From Planctomycetota bacterium (GTDB lineage Bacteria > Planctomycetota > Phycisphaerae > UBA1845 > UTPLA1): a DNA stretch of 64,000 nt. The stretch covers positions 1 through 64,000 of the forward strand of contig JADJRI010000028.1 of the NCBI GenBank assembly GCA_016712275.1. Reading direction: 5' to 3'. Of the stretch, positions 9,469 through 18,810 are shown one piece after another; position 1 is the stretch's first letter, and the number at the start of each line of letters is the position of its first letter. A program made the translations under genes and the position numbers. The notes beneath the pieces are model-generated. The model did not search any database, had not been told where the DNA came from, and worked only from the letters and a program-made list of their open reading frames with translations.

Positions 9469-10328
9469 ATGCATGAGATTCTTCTGATTCTGATGGCTCT
9501 TCCCGTCGTGATTGTCGCGATTCAGTTCATACTTGGTCCAAACATTGTCAGGCGGTGCTTGTACTTTCACATGCGCCCCGGTGTGAGGCTGCTTCAGCCG
9601 AATGTTTCAAAGCTCCCGCCGCGCATTCATGCTTTTTTCGCGTTTGTGTGGGAGCAGATGAGTAGCTTGGATTTGAACCGGCCGCTTATTTCAAAATCCT
9701 GCAGCAGACTCCTGACTTCGACGCAGTTGTCTTTCTGCTAAGAAATGTCGTCGCGGGTGATCGTGCCGCAGCACTGTGCATCCTCAAGAATGGGCCGTCC
9801 TACGAAACGCCTGCCGCTATGACGGTTGAATTCAGCACCATTTGCGAGAACGGCAAACTAGTCGACACGACGGACATGGCCGATATTTCACCGTTGAGGA
9901 AGTCAGTCAGAAAAAGCACTTGGAAGATTCCGCAAATCAAAAGCATCAGCACGCTCTACCAAGCCCATAGGGAGCATCTAAGGGTTATAGGTTCATGCGG
10001 GATTCTGACGAGCGTCACGCCTCAGGAGGCGATTGATGAGTGCATGACTGAATCCCATCGCGAGTTCGAGGAACAGGTCCAACTCGGTGGCATGGTCACA
10101 GACAGGTCAAATCTTCGATATTATCTTTCGTGGCCGCAAGCCGTCTGGGGCACGTGGAAGTTGGTGTGGCCGGTGAGGCAAGTGCTTCGGGCGCGCATTT
10201 TCGCCGAGAGTCGTAAACGGCTTCGCAAATTTGGCCTCGTTCACAATCGTCAGCGTGCGGACTATATCGCGGTATTCGATTCGCTCAGGAGTTCCGCCGA
10301 CATTCCGCCACTTCCGGAAGTCGAATAA
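9469..10328 (+). CDS. Membrane-anchored hypothetical protein (one frameshift)
   Basis: About 286 residues. It begins with a strong transmembrane segment (EILLILMALPVVIVAIQFILG) and continues as a mostly soluble, positively charged domain. The first frame, from the ATG at 9469 (GGAG upstream), runs to SSLDL. A missing G near 9676 then moves into the frame reading EPAAYFKILQQTPDFDAVVFLL, which continues without a break to the stop at 10326. A second hydrophobic patch lies at PQAVWGTWKLVWPVRQVL. No family is recognised. It lies between the EboB-like gene and the convergent EboF-like gene, but nothing in its sequence ties it to them. Confidence 0.65.
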
Positions 10329-10505
10329 TTGGTTCCCATTCAGCCGTCGACCGAAGACCAGGATGAAACAGCCAGAACCATAACCTGTCCCCATTGCGGC
10401 GGTGATCTCGTTATCACGTCAGCCAACGGCGTCTCAGTCCTCTGCTCGCTTTGCCACAAGATTCTTATTTTCCAGCTAATCGAATGTAATCACAAATTCA
10501 ATTGA
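10329..10505 (+). CDS. Small zinc-ribbon protein
   Basis: A 58-codon reading frame starting with TTG directly after the TAA of the previous gene and ending in TGA at 10503-10505. It encodes TCPHCGGDLVI, then LCSLCHKILIF, two CxxC knuckles about 17 residues apart as in small zinc ribbons. The last 8 bases overlap the 3' end of the convergent minus-strand gene. There is no spacer for its own ribosome binding site, so translation would have to be coupled to the gene before it. It may instead be the displaced C-terminus of that gene if another indel is present. Confidence 0.5.
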   Translation: MVPIQPSTEDQDETARTITCPHCGGDLVITSANGVSVLCSLCHKILIFQLIECNHKFN

Positions 10506-11805
10506 ATGCACGATCAATGATAAAGTAAATCTCAACGTCGCTCACGGGTGAGATGGAACTGAGCAGCTCTGATGATGACGCGATGATGGCACCGAATTGA
10601 TCGGGCGATTCGGCGGGGGCGCCGTGGCTGCCTTTAATGAGGGTGGCGTCGAGCGGCGTTTTTTTTGTTTGCATGTTGATGAACATCTCGACCGGGTCGT
10701 AGCCGGGTTTGGCGTGGATGTCGACCGTGCGGGCGAAGGCGGGGGCGAAGTCGTCGTCGAACCACCAGTAATAGGGGAACCACGCGTCCGGTTCGGCGAT
10801 GATCACCACTTCGCCAGCGCAAGGGTGATTCAACGTGCCGCGTTCGTCGCCGACTAAAACCTGCGCCACGCCTTCCAGTCCTTCGAAGATGCCTGAGACC
10901 GCATCGATGTCGGTGCGATCCTTTATATAGATATTGGCGAATTGGTGGTCGACGACGGCGAAGGCGAGGCTGTCGGCGGTGATCAGATGCTCACCATCCG
11001 GCCTTGATTCGACTCTCAACATGCCCGCATCGCGCAGCATGCGGTTCGGATAAACGACGCGCGATACATCGGTGATCGCGTACTCGCCGACAAAAAGAAA
11101 CACAGCGTCCGACATGCCCAGCGCGGCGACGCCGTCGACGAGACGGCCGACCTGCACGTCGGCCTCGCGGCATGCGGCGACCGCCTGATCGCTGTTGGGG
11201 CCGAACTTTTGAGCGGCGTAATCGAGGTGGGGAAAGTAGATGTGGTTGAATCGGGGCCGCTCGCGCTGGAGCAGCCAGAGCGCGGCGTTGATGGTCCACT
11301 CGGTGGATTTGATGCTGGTCATCGGCCCCCAGTAATTCATGAGCGGGAAGTGGCCGAGGTCGCGGAGCAGTTTTTCATAGAGGCCGTCGGGCTTGGAGTA
11401 ACACCAGAGTTCGGTGCGGCCGTCGTCGTGGTGCTTGGGTTCGGGGGTGACGATGAATGTGGCGGCGGCGTCTTTGATATTCTGAGTATGCCATGCGGCC
11501 GATGTGATTCCGTGCGCGGTTAGCGCGTTCCAGATTTGATCGCCTTCGATCAGGCCGTTGCGGCCGACCCACAGTTCGACGGCGTCGCGATCGCGATGGT
11601 AGAAGCCGTTGCCGATGATGCCGTGTTCATGTGGCGATCGGCCGGTGAGCATCGAGGCCTGCACCGGTGAGGTGACGCATGGAAACGAAGGACGGAATTC
11701 GCGGCTAGCGCCTTTATCTGCGATAGATCGCAGGCGGGGCATGTGTTCGAGATCGCGGGTGCGAAGGCCCGGCATGGAAACGAGTATGAGTGTGTTTGCG
11801 GACAT
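10498..11805 (-). CDS. Alkaline phosphatase/nucleotide pyrophosphatase-fold protein, EboF-like
   Basis: A 435-residue protein of the type I phosphodiesterase/nucleotide pyrophosphatase superfamily. FPCVTSPVQASMLTGRSPHEHG contains the nucleophile threonine and the tight turn typical of the fold. IYFPHLDYAAQKFGP and the C-terminal IKGSHGAP match metal-ligand regions. The first metal aspartate expected near the N-terminus (as in VDG in classic members) is not visible: the strand reads TLILVSMPGLR. The protein may therefore bind one metal or use a variant site. There is no signal peptide, so it is probably cytoplasmic. It follows the TIM-barrel gene by 71 bases on the same strand, an order seen for EboE/EboF-type pairs. 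Confidence 0.8.
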   Translation of the reverse strand: MSANTLILVSMPGLRTRDLEHMPRLRSIADKGASREFRPSFPCVTSPVQASMLTGRSPHEHGIIGNGFYHRDRDAVELWVGRNGLIEGDQIWNALTAHGITSAAWHTQNIKDAAATFIVTPEPKHHDDGRTELWCYSKPDGLYEKLLRDLGHFPLMNYWGPMTSIKSTEWTINAALWLLQRERPRFNHIYFPHLDYAAQKFGPNSDQAVAACREADVQVGRLVDGVAALGMSDAVFLFVGEYAITDVSRVVYPNRMLRDAGMLRVESRPDGEHLITADSLAFAVVDHQFANIYIKDRTDIDAVSGIFEGLEGVAQVLVGDERGTLNHPCAGEVVIIAEPDAWFPYYWWFDDDFAPAFARTVDIHAKPGYDPVEMFINMQTKKTPLDATLIKGSHGAPAESPDQFGAIIASSSELLSSISPVSDVEIYFIIDRAFN

Positions 11806-11876
11806 ATTTTCTTTCTTATTGGCTTTCGCGTTGGGTTGCGGATTTCCACAAGAACTGCACTCGCCGCGGCCAGCGC

Positions 11877-12713
11877 TTAACGATTCAGTTTTGACAGGAA
11901 TTCAAATGCCTGACGTGCCGTTTCGACGGCATCATGGCTGTGTCGGCTGAGCTCCACATTCAGCGTGCCCGTATATTTCACGTCGCGCAGGGCCGCAAAA
12001 ATAGGCTCAAAGAGCATCTCGCCTTCTCCAAAAGGCAGGTGGTCATGCCGTCCGATTTTCATGTCCTCAATATGCACGTTTAAAAGCTGCCGCCCGAATT
12101 CACGAATACGATTTGCAGGCAGGCCATCGTTCAGGCAATGCAAGTGTCCCACATCCAGCGTGAGGCCGAATCGAGGGTGGTTCAGTTCGTCCGACAGTTT
12201 TGCGAATTGGTCCATACGCTCGACGAACATGCCGGGTTCAGGCTCGAATGCGAGAAACACGTCGTGTTGCACAGCCCGGGCGAGAAGTGCATCGCAGCCA
12301 TCCACCAGCAGATTCCAAGCGTCCTCTTCAGATAACAGCGGATCGGCGGTGCCAGACCAGAAACTGACGGCCTCGGCATCCAATTGCCCCGCGATCTCAA
12401 TCGCGCGATTGAGAAAATCGATGCGCCGCGCCCGATTCTCGTCATTGGCCGTCAAGAGCGCGGGCCAGTGTTTGCGAAAAGGGTCGAGTATGAACCGCGA
12501 TCCGGTTTCGACCACGCAGCACATGTTTCGCGACTGCAAGAGCTGCCGAATCGCCTGCGTCTGGTGATAAATATCCGGGGCGAACGGGTTCAGAGTGTAA
12601 TGGTCCAGCGTGATGGCGACCGATTCAAATCCAATCTCGGCCAGAACGTTGATCGCGTCCTCCAGCCGATGGTGTGCAAAACCGTTTGTGTTGTAACCGA
12701 GTTCAAATGGCAT
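11877..12713 (-). CDS. Sugar phosphate isomerase/epimerase-like TIM barrel protein
   Basis: A 278-residue member of the xylose isomerase-like/AP endonuclease 2 TIM-barrel superfamily. Expected metal ligands are visible in AFEPEPGMF (Glu), GLTLDVGHLHC (Asp and His), LLNVHIEDM (His) and the final strand TLNVELSRH (Glu). The start is set at the ATG at 12713 (MPFELGYNTNGFAHHRLEDA), where homology-like sequence begins; two upstream in-frame starts add only unrelated residues. It forms a two-gene minus-strand unit with the phosphodiesterase-like gene and, with the EboB-like hydrolase nearby, recalls the Ebo set. The substrate is not predictable. Confidence 0.85.
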   Translation of the reverse strand: MPFELGYNTNGFAHHRLEDAINVLAEIGFESVAITLDHYTLNPFAPDIYHQTQAIRQLLQSRNMCCVVETGSRFILDPFRKHWPALLTANDENRARRIDFLNRAIEIAGQLDAEAVSFWSGTADPLLSEEDAWNLLVDGCDALLARAVQHDVFLAFEPEPGMFVERMDQFAKLSDELNHPRFGLTLDVGHLHCLNDGLPANRIREFGRQLLNVHIEDMKIGRHDHLPFGEGEMLFEPIFAALRDVKYTGTLNVELSRHSHDAVETARQAFEFLSKLNR

Positions 12714-12933
12714 GCGCCACATAGTAATAGGCGGCCGTGAAAATGCCACAATATCGAATTATCCGGGTGTTGGGTTCGTTGGATTGGTGAGTCAGACGTG
12801 GGCGTATGGAGAAACGCAAGGCAAAACCCGGGAAAACAACGGTTGCCCGATTCGAGTTTGTTTCAGCACGGCGCAAGACAAACGCTGCCAACCGCCGGGA
12901 AATATGCCAAGGCCGGAAGTTTCGAAATTGTTC

Positions 12934-13155
12934 TTATTTTTTCTTCCCGGCCTTTGAAATGCAACACTGCTTGTACTTCTTCCCGCTGCCGCAGGGGCAT
13001 GGATCGTTACGGCCAACGTCTGCTCCCTGCTTTCGAATCGGCTCCACGGGTGGCGGCAATGGCTCTTCGTCTTCGCCGGGCAGTGCTCTCTTGGCGCGAT
13101 CTTCCGCTTCTTTCTTGCGGTCAAAATGTCGTTCGAATTGGTCGCCTTTTCCCAT
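12934..13155 (-). CDS. SEC-C motif protein
   Basis: A 73-residue basic protein. It has a charged helical N-terminus (KGDQFERHFDRKKEAEDRAK), a Pro/Glu linker and, at the C-terminus, NDPCPCGSGKKYKQCC, the classic SEC-C zinc-binding motif found at the end of SecA and in many small proteins. The final GKKK tail gives a net positive charge. The motif can mediate contact with SecB or the ribosome, but in stand-alone proteins its partner is unknown. It follows the AIM24-like gene by 33 bases on the same strand, suggesting co-transcription. Confidence 0.88.
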   Translation of the reverse strand: MGKGDQFERHFDRKKEAEDRAKRALPGEDEEPLPPPVEPIRKQGADVGRNDPCPCGSGKKYKQCCISKAGKKK

Positions 13156-13188
13156 TTGTTTTTCCCTTATCGCCGAGTGCGCGGCAGG

Positions 13189-14174
13189 TTAACGCTCAAA
13201 CATGTTTGACAGTCCGCCGAGAACGGAGCCCTGGTCCTTGCCCATCGAATAGGTTCCGACGATGCGCCCCGCCAGTCTCGAGAATGGCAGCGACTGCAGC
13301 CAGACCGAACCGGGTCCACGGAGGCTGGCGAGAAACAGGCCTTCGCCGCCAAAGAGCGACGTCTTAATGCCGCCGGCACTGGAAATATCGTAGCTCACGC
13401 TTGGCTGAAATGCCACGAGGCAACCCGTGTCGACGCGCAGCTCCTCACCGGCCGCAAGATTACGCTGAACGATCGTGCCGCCGGCATGCACAAAGGCAAG
13501 CCCATCACCTTTTAGACGCTGGAGAATGAAACCTTCCCCGCCGAAGAGTGCGACGCCGATTTTCTTTTGAAATGCGATGTCCATCTGGACACCCTTGGCG
13601 GCGCACAAGAAGGCATTCTTCTGGCATAAGATTTCGCCGCCCAACTGGTCCAATTCAAGCGGTACGATTTTTCCGGGGTAGGGCGATGCAAAGGCGACTT
13701 TTTCGCGCTGATGGCCCATGGCGCCGAATGTTGTCAGGAAGAGCGATTCGCCGGTGACCATACGCTTGCCGGCATCGAACAATTTTCCGAGAAAGCCCTG
13801 TTGCTTGGATGGGTCGCCAAAGACCGTCTGCATCTGTATGCCCTGGGTCATGTACATCATCGACCCGGCCTCCGCCACGACCACTTCATTGGGATCGAGC
13901 GTCACTTCAACAAACTGCATGTCATCCCCGAAGATTTCGTAGTCGATCTCGTCGGCCTTGCGATGTGTCGGGGTGGGTGGGGGAGCGCCTTTTCCTTTGA
14001 GCGCTTCCGCAAACGTTGCAACGTGGCTTGCCTTGGTCCAGTTGGGCGTTGCGGGATTCAGATGAGCGTGTCGGCTCCCTGTTGCGCAGGCAGAATGGCC
14101 AGCAATTCATCCCGGCCCATCGGACCGACCGCTTTACCGTTTTCAGCATAATACCATCCGCCGTCTTGACTCAT
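13189..14174 (-). CDS. GYF_2-AIM24 (TIGR00266-like) fusion protein, one frameshift
   Basis: About 328 residues. The C-terminal part (from GDDMQFVEVTLDPNEVVVAEAGSM to the stop) is the TIGR00266/AIM24 beta-sandwich, with repeated Gly-rich blocks such as GGEGFILQRLKGDG. Upstream, an ATG at 14174 opens DGGWYYAENGKAVGPMGRDE, a GYF_2 (DUF4339) domain. A missing G near 14058 turns LIWNPATPNW into a stop. Restoring it joins the two domains through a Pro-rich linker and the highly conserved RKADEIDYEIFGDD. Function of bacterial AIM24 proteins is unclear; GYF_2 domains are common in planctomycetes and often accompany membrane proteins. No signal peptide or membrane segment. Confidence 0.8.
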
Positions 14175-14321
14175 GGTCAGGTACTCCGCAATGCCGGTTT
14201 ACTCATGAATTGCAATCGCCGCCGGGATATTGCCCGAAATACGGCCTTCATTATCGAATCGTCCGAATTTTGCAAATATTTTTCACATTCGGGCTAACCG
14301 ATAAATAGTAAAGATACACCG

Positions 14322-14337
14322 GGACGCCAAGGCGTCC
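14322..14337. repeat. Short perfect inverted repeat upstream of CvpA-like gene
   Basis: GGACGCC-AA-GGCGTCC, 16 bases, ending 15 bases before the ATG at 14353 and just upstream of its GGGGAT ribosome binding site. It could be an operator or a leader hairpin. No T-run follows. Confidence 0.35.
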
Positions 14338-14352
14338 ATTGGGGATGATATT

Positions 14353-15263
14353 ATGATGGGTACTAAACCTCCACCAGTCGTTCGAACCGGGCCGAAGAGC
14401 GTTTGCGGCGCCGGATCGGGACCTCGTGAAACAGATTTCAAAATGGATGGAAAAAAATCGGCGGGTATTCCGTGGCTGGGGTTGGGATTTCTGCTCAGCG
14501 TCGCCGGTTCGGGTTTTTACTTCAGCTTCGATTCAAAATTCCTGCTGGGACAGATTGCCTCGCTTGCATTTGGGGCATTCGGGCTGCACGGACTTTGGCG
14601 CGGCGGCTTTCGAAAGATCGTGATGCTGCCACTGACGGTCGGTGCGCTGTTCCTGCTTGCGGCAAAGCCGGACTTTGCCGACCCCGTTGTAAAATCGATT
14701 GCCGGACATTCGAGTGTGCTGGGCAACATGATGGCCTGCGGCTTGGTGATGGTTGTTTCCTTTCTGGTTTCGGGGGCCCTGGTCAAATATGTTCGCAATC
14801 GTGTGATCGTAAAGCGGCCGGTTTTACTAGGCGCGATCGATTCGTGGGCACTTCGTTGGCCTGGCCGAGGCGGATTGGTTACGTTGGCGATGTGCTGGTG
14901 GCCATCATGGCTGAGCCACAGATGTTGCGATTGAAGAACAATCCCGGTACCGCGCCGGGCACGGGTCGTTACGCGGTTGCCAACAGCATGCTGCAAATCG
15001 TGCGGGAGATCGACGAGAGTCCCTTGCGATCGTTCATCCGGGACAACAACGCGCTTCGAGACGTGCCCTCGGTGAAGGCTGCCTTTGCTCAGTTTGAGCA
15101 GGCCGCAGCGGATCCGGATTTCTGGAACAAGGCACCGACCGATTTCTTCAATACGGCGGAAAAGGACCCATCCGGCGTTGTGGGCGAAGTCGTCAAGAAA
15201 CTCCAAAAGGACGCTTCTAAAGGGTCGGAGGCCTATCGCCGGGCACCGGCCCCTTCCAGATAA
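14353..15263 (+). CDS. CvpA-like integral membrane protein (frameshifted)
   Basis: About 300 residues. Four or five hydrophobic helices begin at IPWLGLGFLLSVAGSGFYFSF and are followed by GFRKIVMLPLTVGALFLLAA, NMMACGLVMVVSFLVSGALV and an IDSW...GGLVTLAMCW helix. The order and the LLGAIDSW turn resemble CvpA/colicin V production proteins. Between about 14840 and 14905 the frame slips at least once, after which VAIMAEPQMLRLKNNPG and a soluble acidic C-terminus read through to the stop. The ATG at 14353 has GGGGAT upstream; an internal ATG at 14443 is an alternative. CvpA proteins are linked to envelope homeostasis but have no firm biochemical role. Confidence 0.6.
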
Positions 15264-15286
15264 CCGCCGCACCACACAAGACGCAA

Positions 15287-16321
15287 CTACAATTTCGAAA
15301 CATTGGCGACCGCCGTCAGTCCGATCGTGTCGCGCCTTCCTGCCTGATAGGCGTGATAGCCTAGTGCCGCAATCATGGCGGCATTGTCCGTGCAATATTT
15401 CATAGGGGTCAAATGCAGAGAGATCGCCGCCGGCCGATGCGTTTGGCATGCCTGCGTGAGCCGCTCACGAAGCAGAGAGTTGGCGGCAACGCCACCACCG
15501 ACGACAACACACTTGGCTCTGGTTTGCTCGACCGCGAGCATCGTCTTTTCCACGAGCACATCGACAACGGCCGCGCTAAAAGATGCGCAAATGTCATCAA
15601 TCATCGAATCGGTCAGCCGTTCGAGACCGCCGGAGGTTTTGCCGGCGCCATGCACATGGTAAAGCACCGCGGTCTTGATGCCGCTAAACGAGAAGTCCAG
15701 CTCGGCCCGATTCAGCCGTGTACGGGGGAGATTCACCGCCTTGGGATTGCCGGTTTTCGCCCGTCGATCCACCACGGGGCCGCCTGGAAAGCCGAGATTC
15801 AGAATCGTGGAAACCTTGTCAAACGCCTCACCGGCCGCGTCGTCGATGGTGCCGCCCAGCAGTCGCACGTCGAGCGGAGAAACAACGTGATAAAGTGACG
15901 TATGACCGCCTGACACGACGAGCGCAATGGCGGGCCATGGATCATGTTCGATATCGATCGCGGCGCTGGTGGCGTGGGCGTGAATGTGGTTTACGCCGAT
16001 CAGCGGCTTGTTCCATGCCCAGGCCAGCGTCTTCGCCGCCGTAACGCCAATGAGAAGCGAGCCGATCAGGCCGGGGCCGCGCGTTACGGCGATGGCGTCT
16101 ATTTCGCCGGGCGACAGAGCGGCCTGTTGAAGCGCCTCTCGCACCAACAAATCCAGTTTCTCAACGTGGGCGCGGGATGCCAGTTCCGGCACTACGCCGC
16201 CGTATTTTGCATGAACGTCAAATTGCGTGGCGATGAGATTGCAAAGAACGCGTCGGCCGTTCTCGACGAACGCAGTCGCCGATTCGTCACAGCTTGTTTC
16301 AATGCCGAGAATTCGAGTCAT
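15287..16321 (-). CDS. tsaD: tRNA N6-adenosine threonylcarbamoyltransferase TsaD
   Basis: A 344-residue ASKHA-fold enzyme that transfers the threonylcarbamoyl group to A37 of ANN-decoding tRNAs, working with TsaB and TsaE in the cytoplasm. Landmarks are LGIETSCDESATAF at the start, AVTRGPGLIGSLLIG, the metal-binding NHIHAHATSA, VVSGGHTSLY, GGTIDDAAGEAFDK, GGVAANSLLRE and the final CTDNAAMIAALGY. The ATG at 16321 (MTRILGIETS) is used; an upstream in-frame extension runs into the previous gene and is not conserved-looking. It starts 16 bases after the S41 protease stop, so the two are co-transcribed. Intact, with no frameshift. Confidence 0.97.
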   Translation of the reverse strand: MTRILGIETSCDESATAFVENGRRVLCNLIATQFDVHAKYGGVVPELASRAHVEKLDLLVREALQQAALSPGEIDAIAVTRGPGLIGSLLIGVTAAKTLAWAWNKPLIGVNHIHAHATSAAIDIEHDPWPAIALVVSGGHTSLYHVVSPLDVRLLGGTIDDAAGEAFDKVSTILNLGFPGGPVVDRRAKTGNPKAVNLPRTRLNRAELDFSFSGIKTAVLYHVHGAGKTSGGLERLTDSMIDDICASFSAAVVDVLVEKTMLAVEQTRAKCVVVGGGVAANSLLRERLTQACQTHRPAAISLHLTPMKYCTDNAAMIAALGYHAYQAGRRDTIGLTAVANVSKL

Positions 16322-16337
16322 GCAGCTGGTTTGATCA

Positions 16338-17811
16338 TCAGGACTTGGCATTTTCGTTGACGGATTGGGACGCAGGTTCAATTCGGCCGGGGTTCTCCTT
16401 TGGAGAAAGCAACTTACACAGATAATCGAATGCCGCCTGCAACTGCACATCCTGAGTCATCAAAGCCGAAGCGCGCTGGGCGATGACATCTGATTGCAGC
16501 TTCTCATGGGTGCCGTCCTTTTCAGATTGACCAGTGACTTCGTCGGTCGCCGTGGATCCATCGAGTGACTCATTGGCGGCATCCGTGGCCGGCTCACGCG
16601 TAATGTCGCGCCAGGATTGCTCCCATTTTTTTCGTTGTTCGAGGGTCAGGCTCACCGTGATATTGGGCCTGACACCCCATGAGCCGGATTTTTCAGCTTC
16701 CGGCGTTTTGTGAATGCACTCGCCGTTCTTCAGATAATAATAGGCAGTCGTTAACTTGATCGCTCCATGTTGACCGATCAGTTCGACCACTTCCTGGACG
16801 CTGCCCTTGCCGCAGGTTTGAACACCGATCACGACGGCGCGCTCGTGATCACGCAGCGAGCCCGCCACAATCTCGGCAGCGCTGGCCGTCGACTCATTTA
16901 CCAATACAACCAGGGGGATTGCAGGATAGGTGCCCTCACGCGATGCGAATCGCTGCTTTGTGTCGGTCATTCGGCCGCTGGTTCGTACGATCAGCCCGCT
17001 TTCCAAAAATCGATCCGCCACCTCCTGCGCGCTGTCGAGCAGGCCGCCCGTGTTCTCGCGAAGATCGAGTATGAGTGCGCGAAGACCCGACCCAAGCAAT
17101 TTGTTCATTTCGTCATCAGAGACGTTCATCGACATCGCTGGTGAATTTCACCAGACGGACGTATCCAATGCGCCGTTTGTCATCGAGCATGAAACGCCAG
17201 CTATTTCCCTTTTCGCGTGTCCAGCCGATGACGGAATTCAACTTGATATCGGATCGAATCAGGCTGATCGCGTGCGGTCCGACGGCATCGGGCTCCGAAG
17301 GCCGGATATAGGTCAGGGTCACGGGCGAATCGACCGGCCCATTCAGCATGTTGTTGACGACTTCGACAAAAGGAACGCCTTTGACTTTGCGGCCGTCAAT
17401 TTTGGTGATGATGTCGCCCGGACGAATGCCCGCGCGGACCGCGGGCGAGTTGGGCTCGCGGCTCAGGACTTCAACGCCCTGATCCACCGCCCACACCTCC
17501 ACGCCGACACCGCCATAAAGGCCGTCGGTCCGCCGCTGAAAGCGCTGATATTCCTGCTGATTGAGATAAACGGCGTGCGGATCATCCAGATCGCGCACCA
17601 TCGCATGAATGGCCGCCTCCACGGCGTCCCTCACGATTCGATCATCATCCACTTTTTCAACGAATCGGCGTTCGATTTGGGTGCGTGCATCGAGAATGGG
17701 ACCAAACGAGTGAATGACCGAATCTCGGCCTGCAATCATTTGCGGCAATTGCCACATGAGCAGCGCGATGGCTGCAACAATGAGAATCCATGCGAGATTC
17801 CGCTTTGGCAT
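16338..17811 (-). CDS. S41 family carboxy-terminal processing protease (one frameshift)
   Basis: A CtpA/Prc-type periplasmic serine protease of about 490 residues. It has an N-terminal membrane anchor or signal (RNLAWILIVAAIALLMWQL), a PDZ domain (GVGVEVWAVDQGVEVLS to GDIITKIDGRKV) and the S41 core. The catalytic serine lies in NESTASAAEIVAG (about residue 308) and the lysine in GKGSVQEV (about 335). An insertion near 17125 splits KFTSDVDE from VSDDEMNKLL. The start ATG at 17811 (MPKRNLAW) precedes the signal; the longer in-frame option adds an Arg/His-rich stretch. The C-terminus is a polar tail of about 100 residues. Likely role: trimming C-termini of exported or envelope proteins. Confidence 0.85.
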
Positions 17812-18001
17812 GATTGTTCCGTGTCGATGTCGCCGATGCCGCGCACGACGCAGTTCAAAAATGGTAATTGTCCGGTGCGTTGGAGACAGCGTCAAGCAAC
17901 TTCAATCGACGCGGCGAGATTCACAGTTGCTGCATCGACGTTGTCCGCATACTATTTGATGCAATCAAAGGTCTTCACGCAAACCCACGGAGGACCCATC
18001 C

Positions 18002-18757
18002 ATGAGTCTCGGCTTTGGCGCACATTGCGACGATTTTCACATCGCGACGCGATTATTTCTCAAGCTCAACCTTGCGCTGGAGCGGGAAACCGTGCTTCAT
18101 TTTTTCGACAGCATTCGCCGCGAATTTCCAAACATGAAGAAGCTGCGGCGACGGGATGATGCTTCCATCATTCTGGAGGAAGATGAAGACGAGCGCGGCC
18201 AACGCCGATGGCTCCGACTCGACGAATCCACCGTTCGTCTTGGGCATCATAATCCGCCTACTCAGGATGATTCCCAACGATTTGCCGATACGGTTCTTAA
18301 AATGGCGCCCTATCATTTGACGCTGGGCGATCTCGATTACGACCACATTGAAGTCGTGTTCGGTTTTGACCTGGAGTACCGCGGCAACCACGATCAACTG
18401 ATCGCGGACACGTTTTTCTCGAATGGGCCATTGGCCGGATTGCTGAATCATTCATCGATTGCCCACACGATCGATATGCAGCCGTTTCTTGGGGTTGCCC
18501 TGAGCGAAAACTGCGATACGCAGGCCTATGTCGAGATAAAGAGTCGAACCAGCACATTTGAAGTTCGAACGGGACAATTCGAAACGCAGCCGCTGAGTGT
18601 CTTTTTGACGGTGCGACGGTTTTTTGGTTTGAGTGAGGGCGAAAGCCTGCTCGGCGTGCATCGCGAGCTGACCGAAATCGGCGCGGATTGGGCTGCCGAA
18701 CGGGTCGTGCCCATGGTCATTCAACCCCTGGCGCAAGCCATCGCTTCCCGTCCCTGA
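18002..18757 (+). CDS. Conserved hypothetical soluble protein
   Basis: A 251-residue soluble, acidic protein starting MSLGFGAHCDDFHIATRLF. No signal peptide or membrane helix. The ATG at 18002 is preceded by GGAGG at good spacing. The sequence suggests an alpha/beta protein with a central PYHLTLGDLDYDHIEVVFGFDLEYRGNHD segment and a C-terminal helix with LSEGESLLGVHRELTEIGADW. Its tidy, gap-free structure suggests a conserved family, but I do not recognise it. It lies upstream of the GT39-like membrane protein with 53 bases between, so the two may be co-transcribed. Confidence 0.75.
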   Translation: MSLGFGAHCDDFHIATRLFLKLNLALERETVLHFFDSIRREFPNMKKLRRRDDASIILEEDEDERGQRRWLRLDESTVRLGHHNPPTQDDSQRFADTVLKMAPYHLTLGDLDYDHIEVVFGFDLEYRGNHDQLIADTFFSNGPLAGLLNHSSIAHTIDMQPFLGVALSENCDTQAYVEIKSRTSTFEVRTGQFETQPLSVFLTVRRFFGLSEGESLLGVHRELTEIGADWAAERVVPMVIQPLAQAIASRP

Positions 18758-18810
18758 ATGGGCGACTGACACAGCCGTATTCCTGCATTGTGTCGTTGGA
18801 ACTACCCGGC

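Noticed and set aside
14517..15449. A 310-codon minus-strand open frame over the CvpA-like gene
   Set aside because: It overlaps the tsaD 3' end and has no family-like sequence; the plus strand encodes membrane helices.
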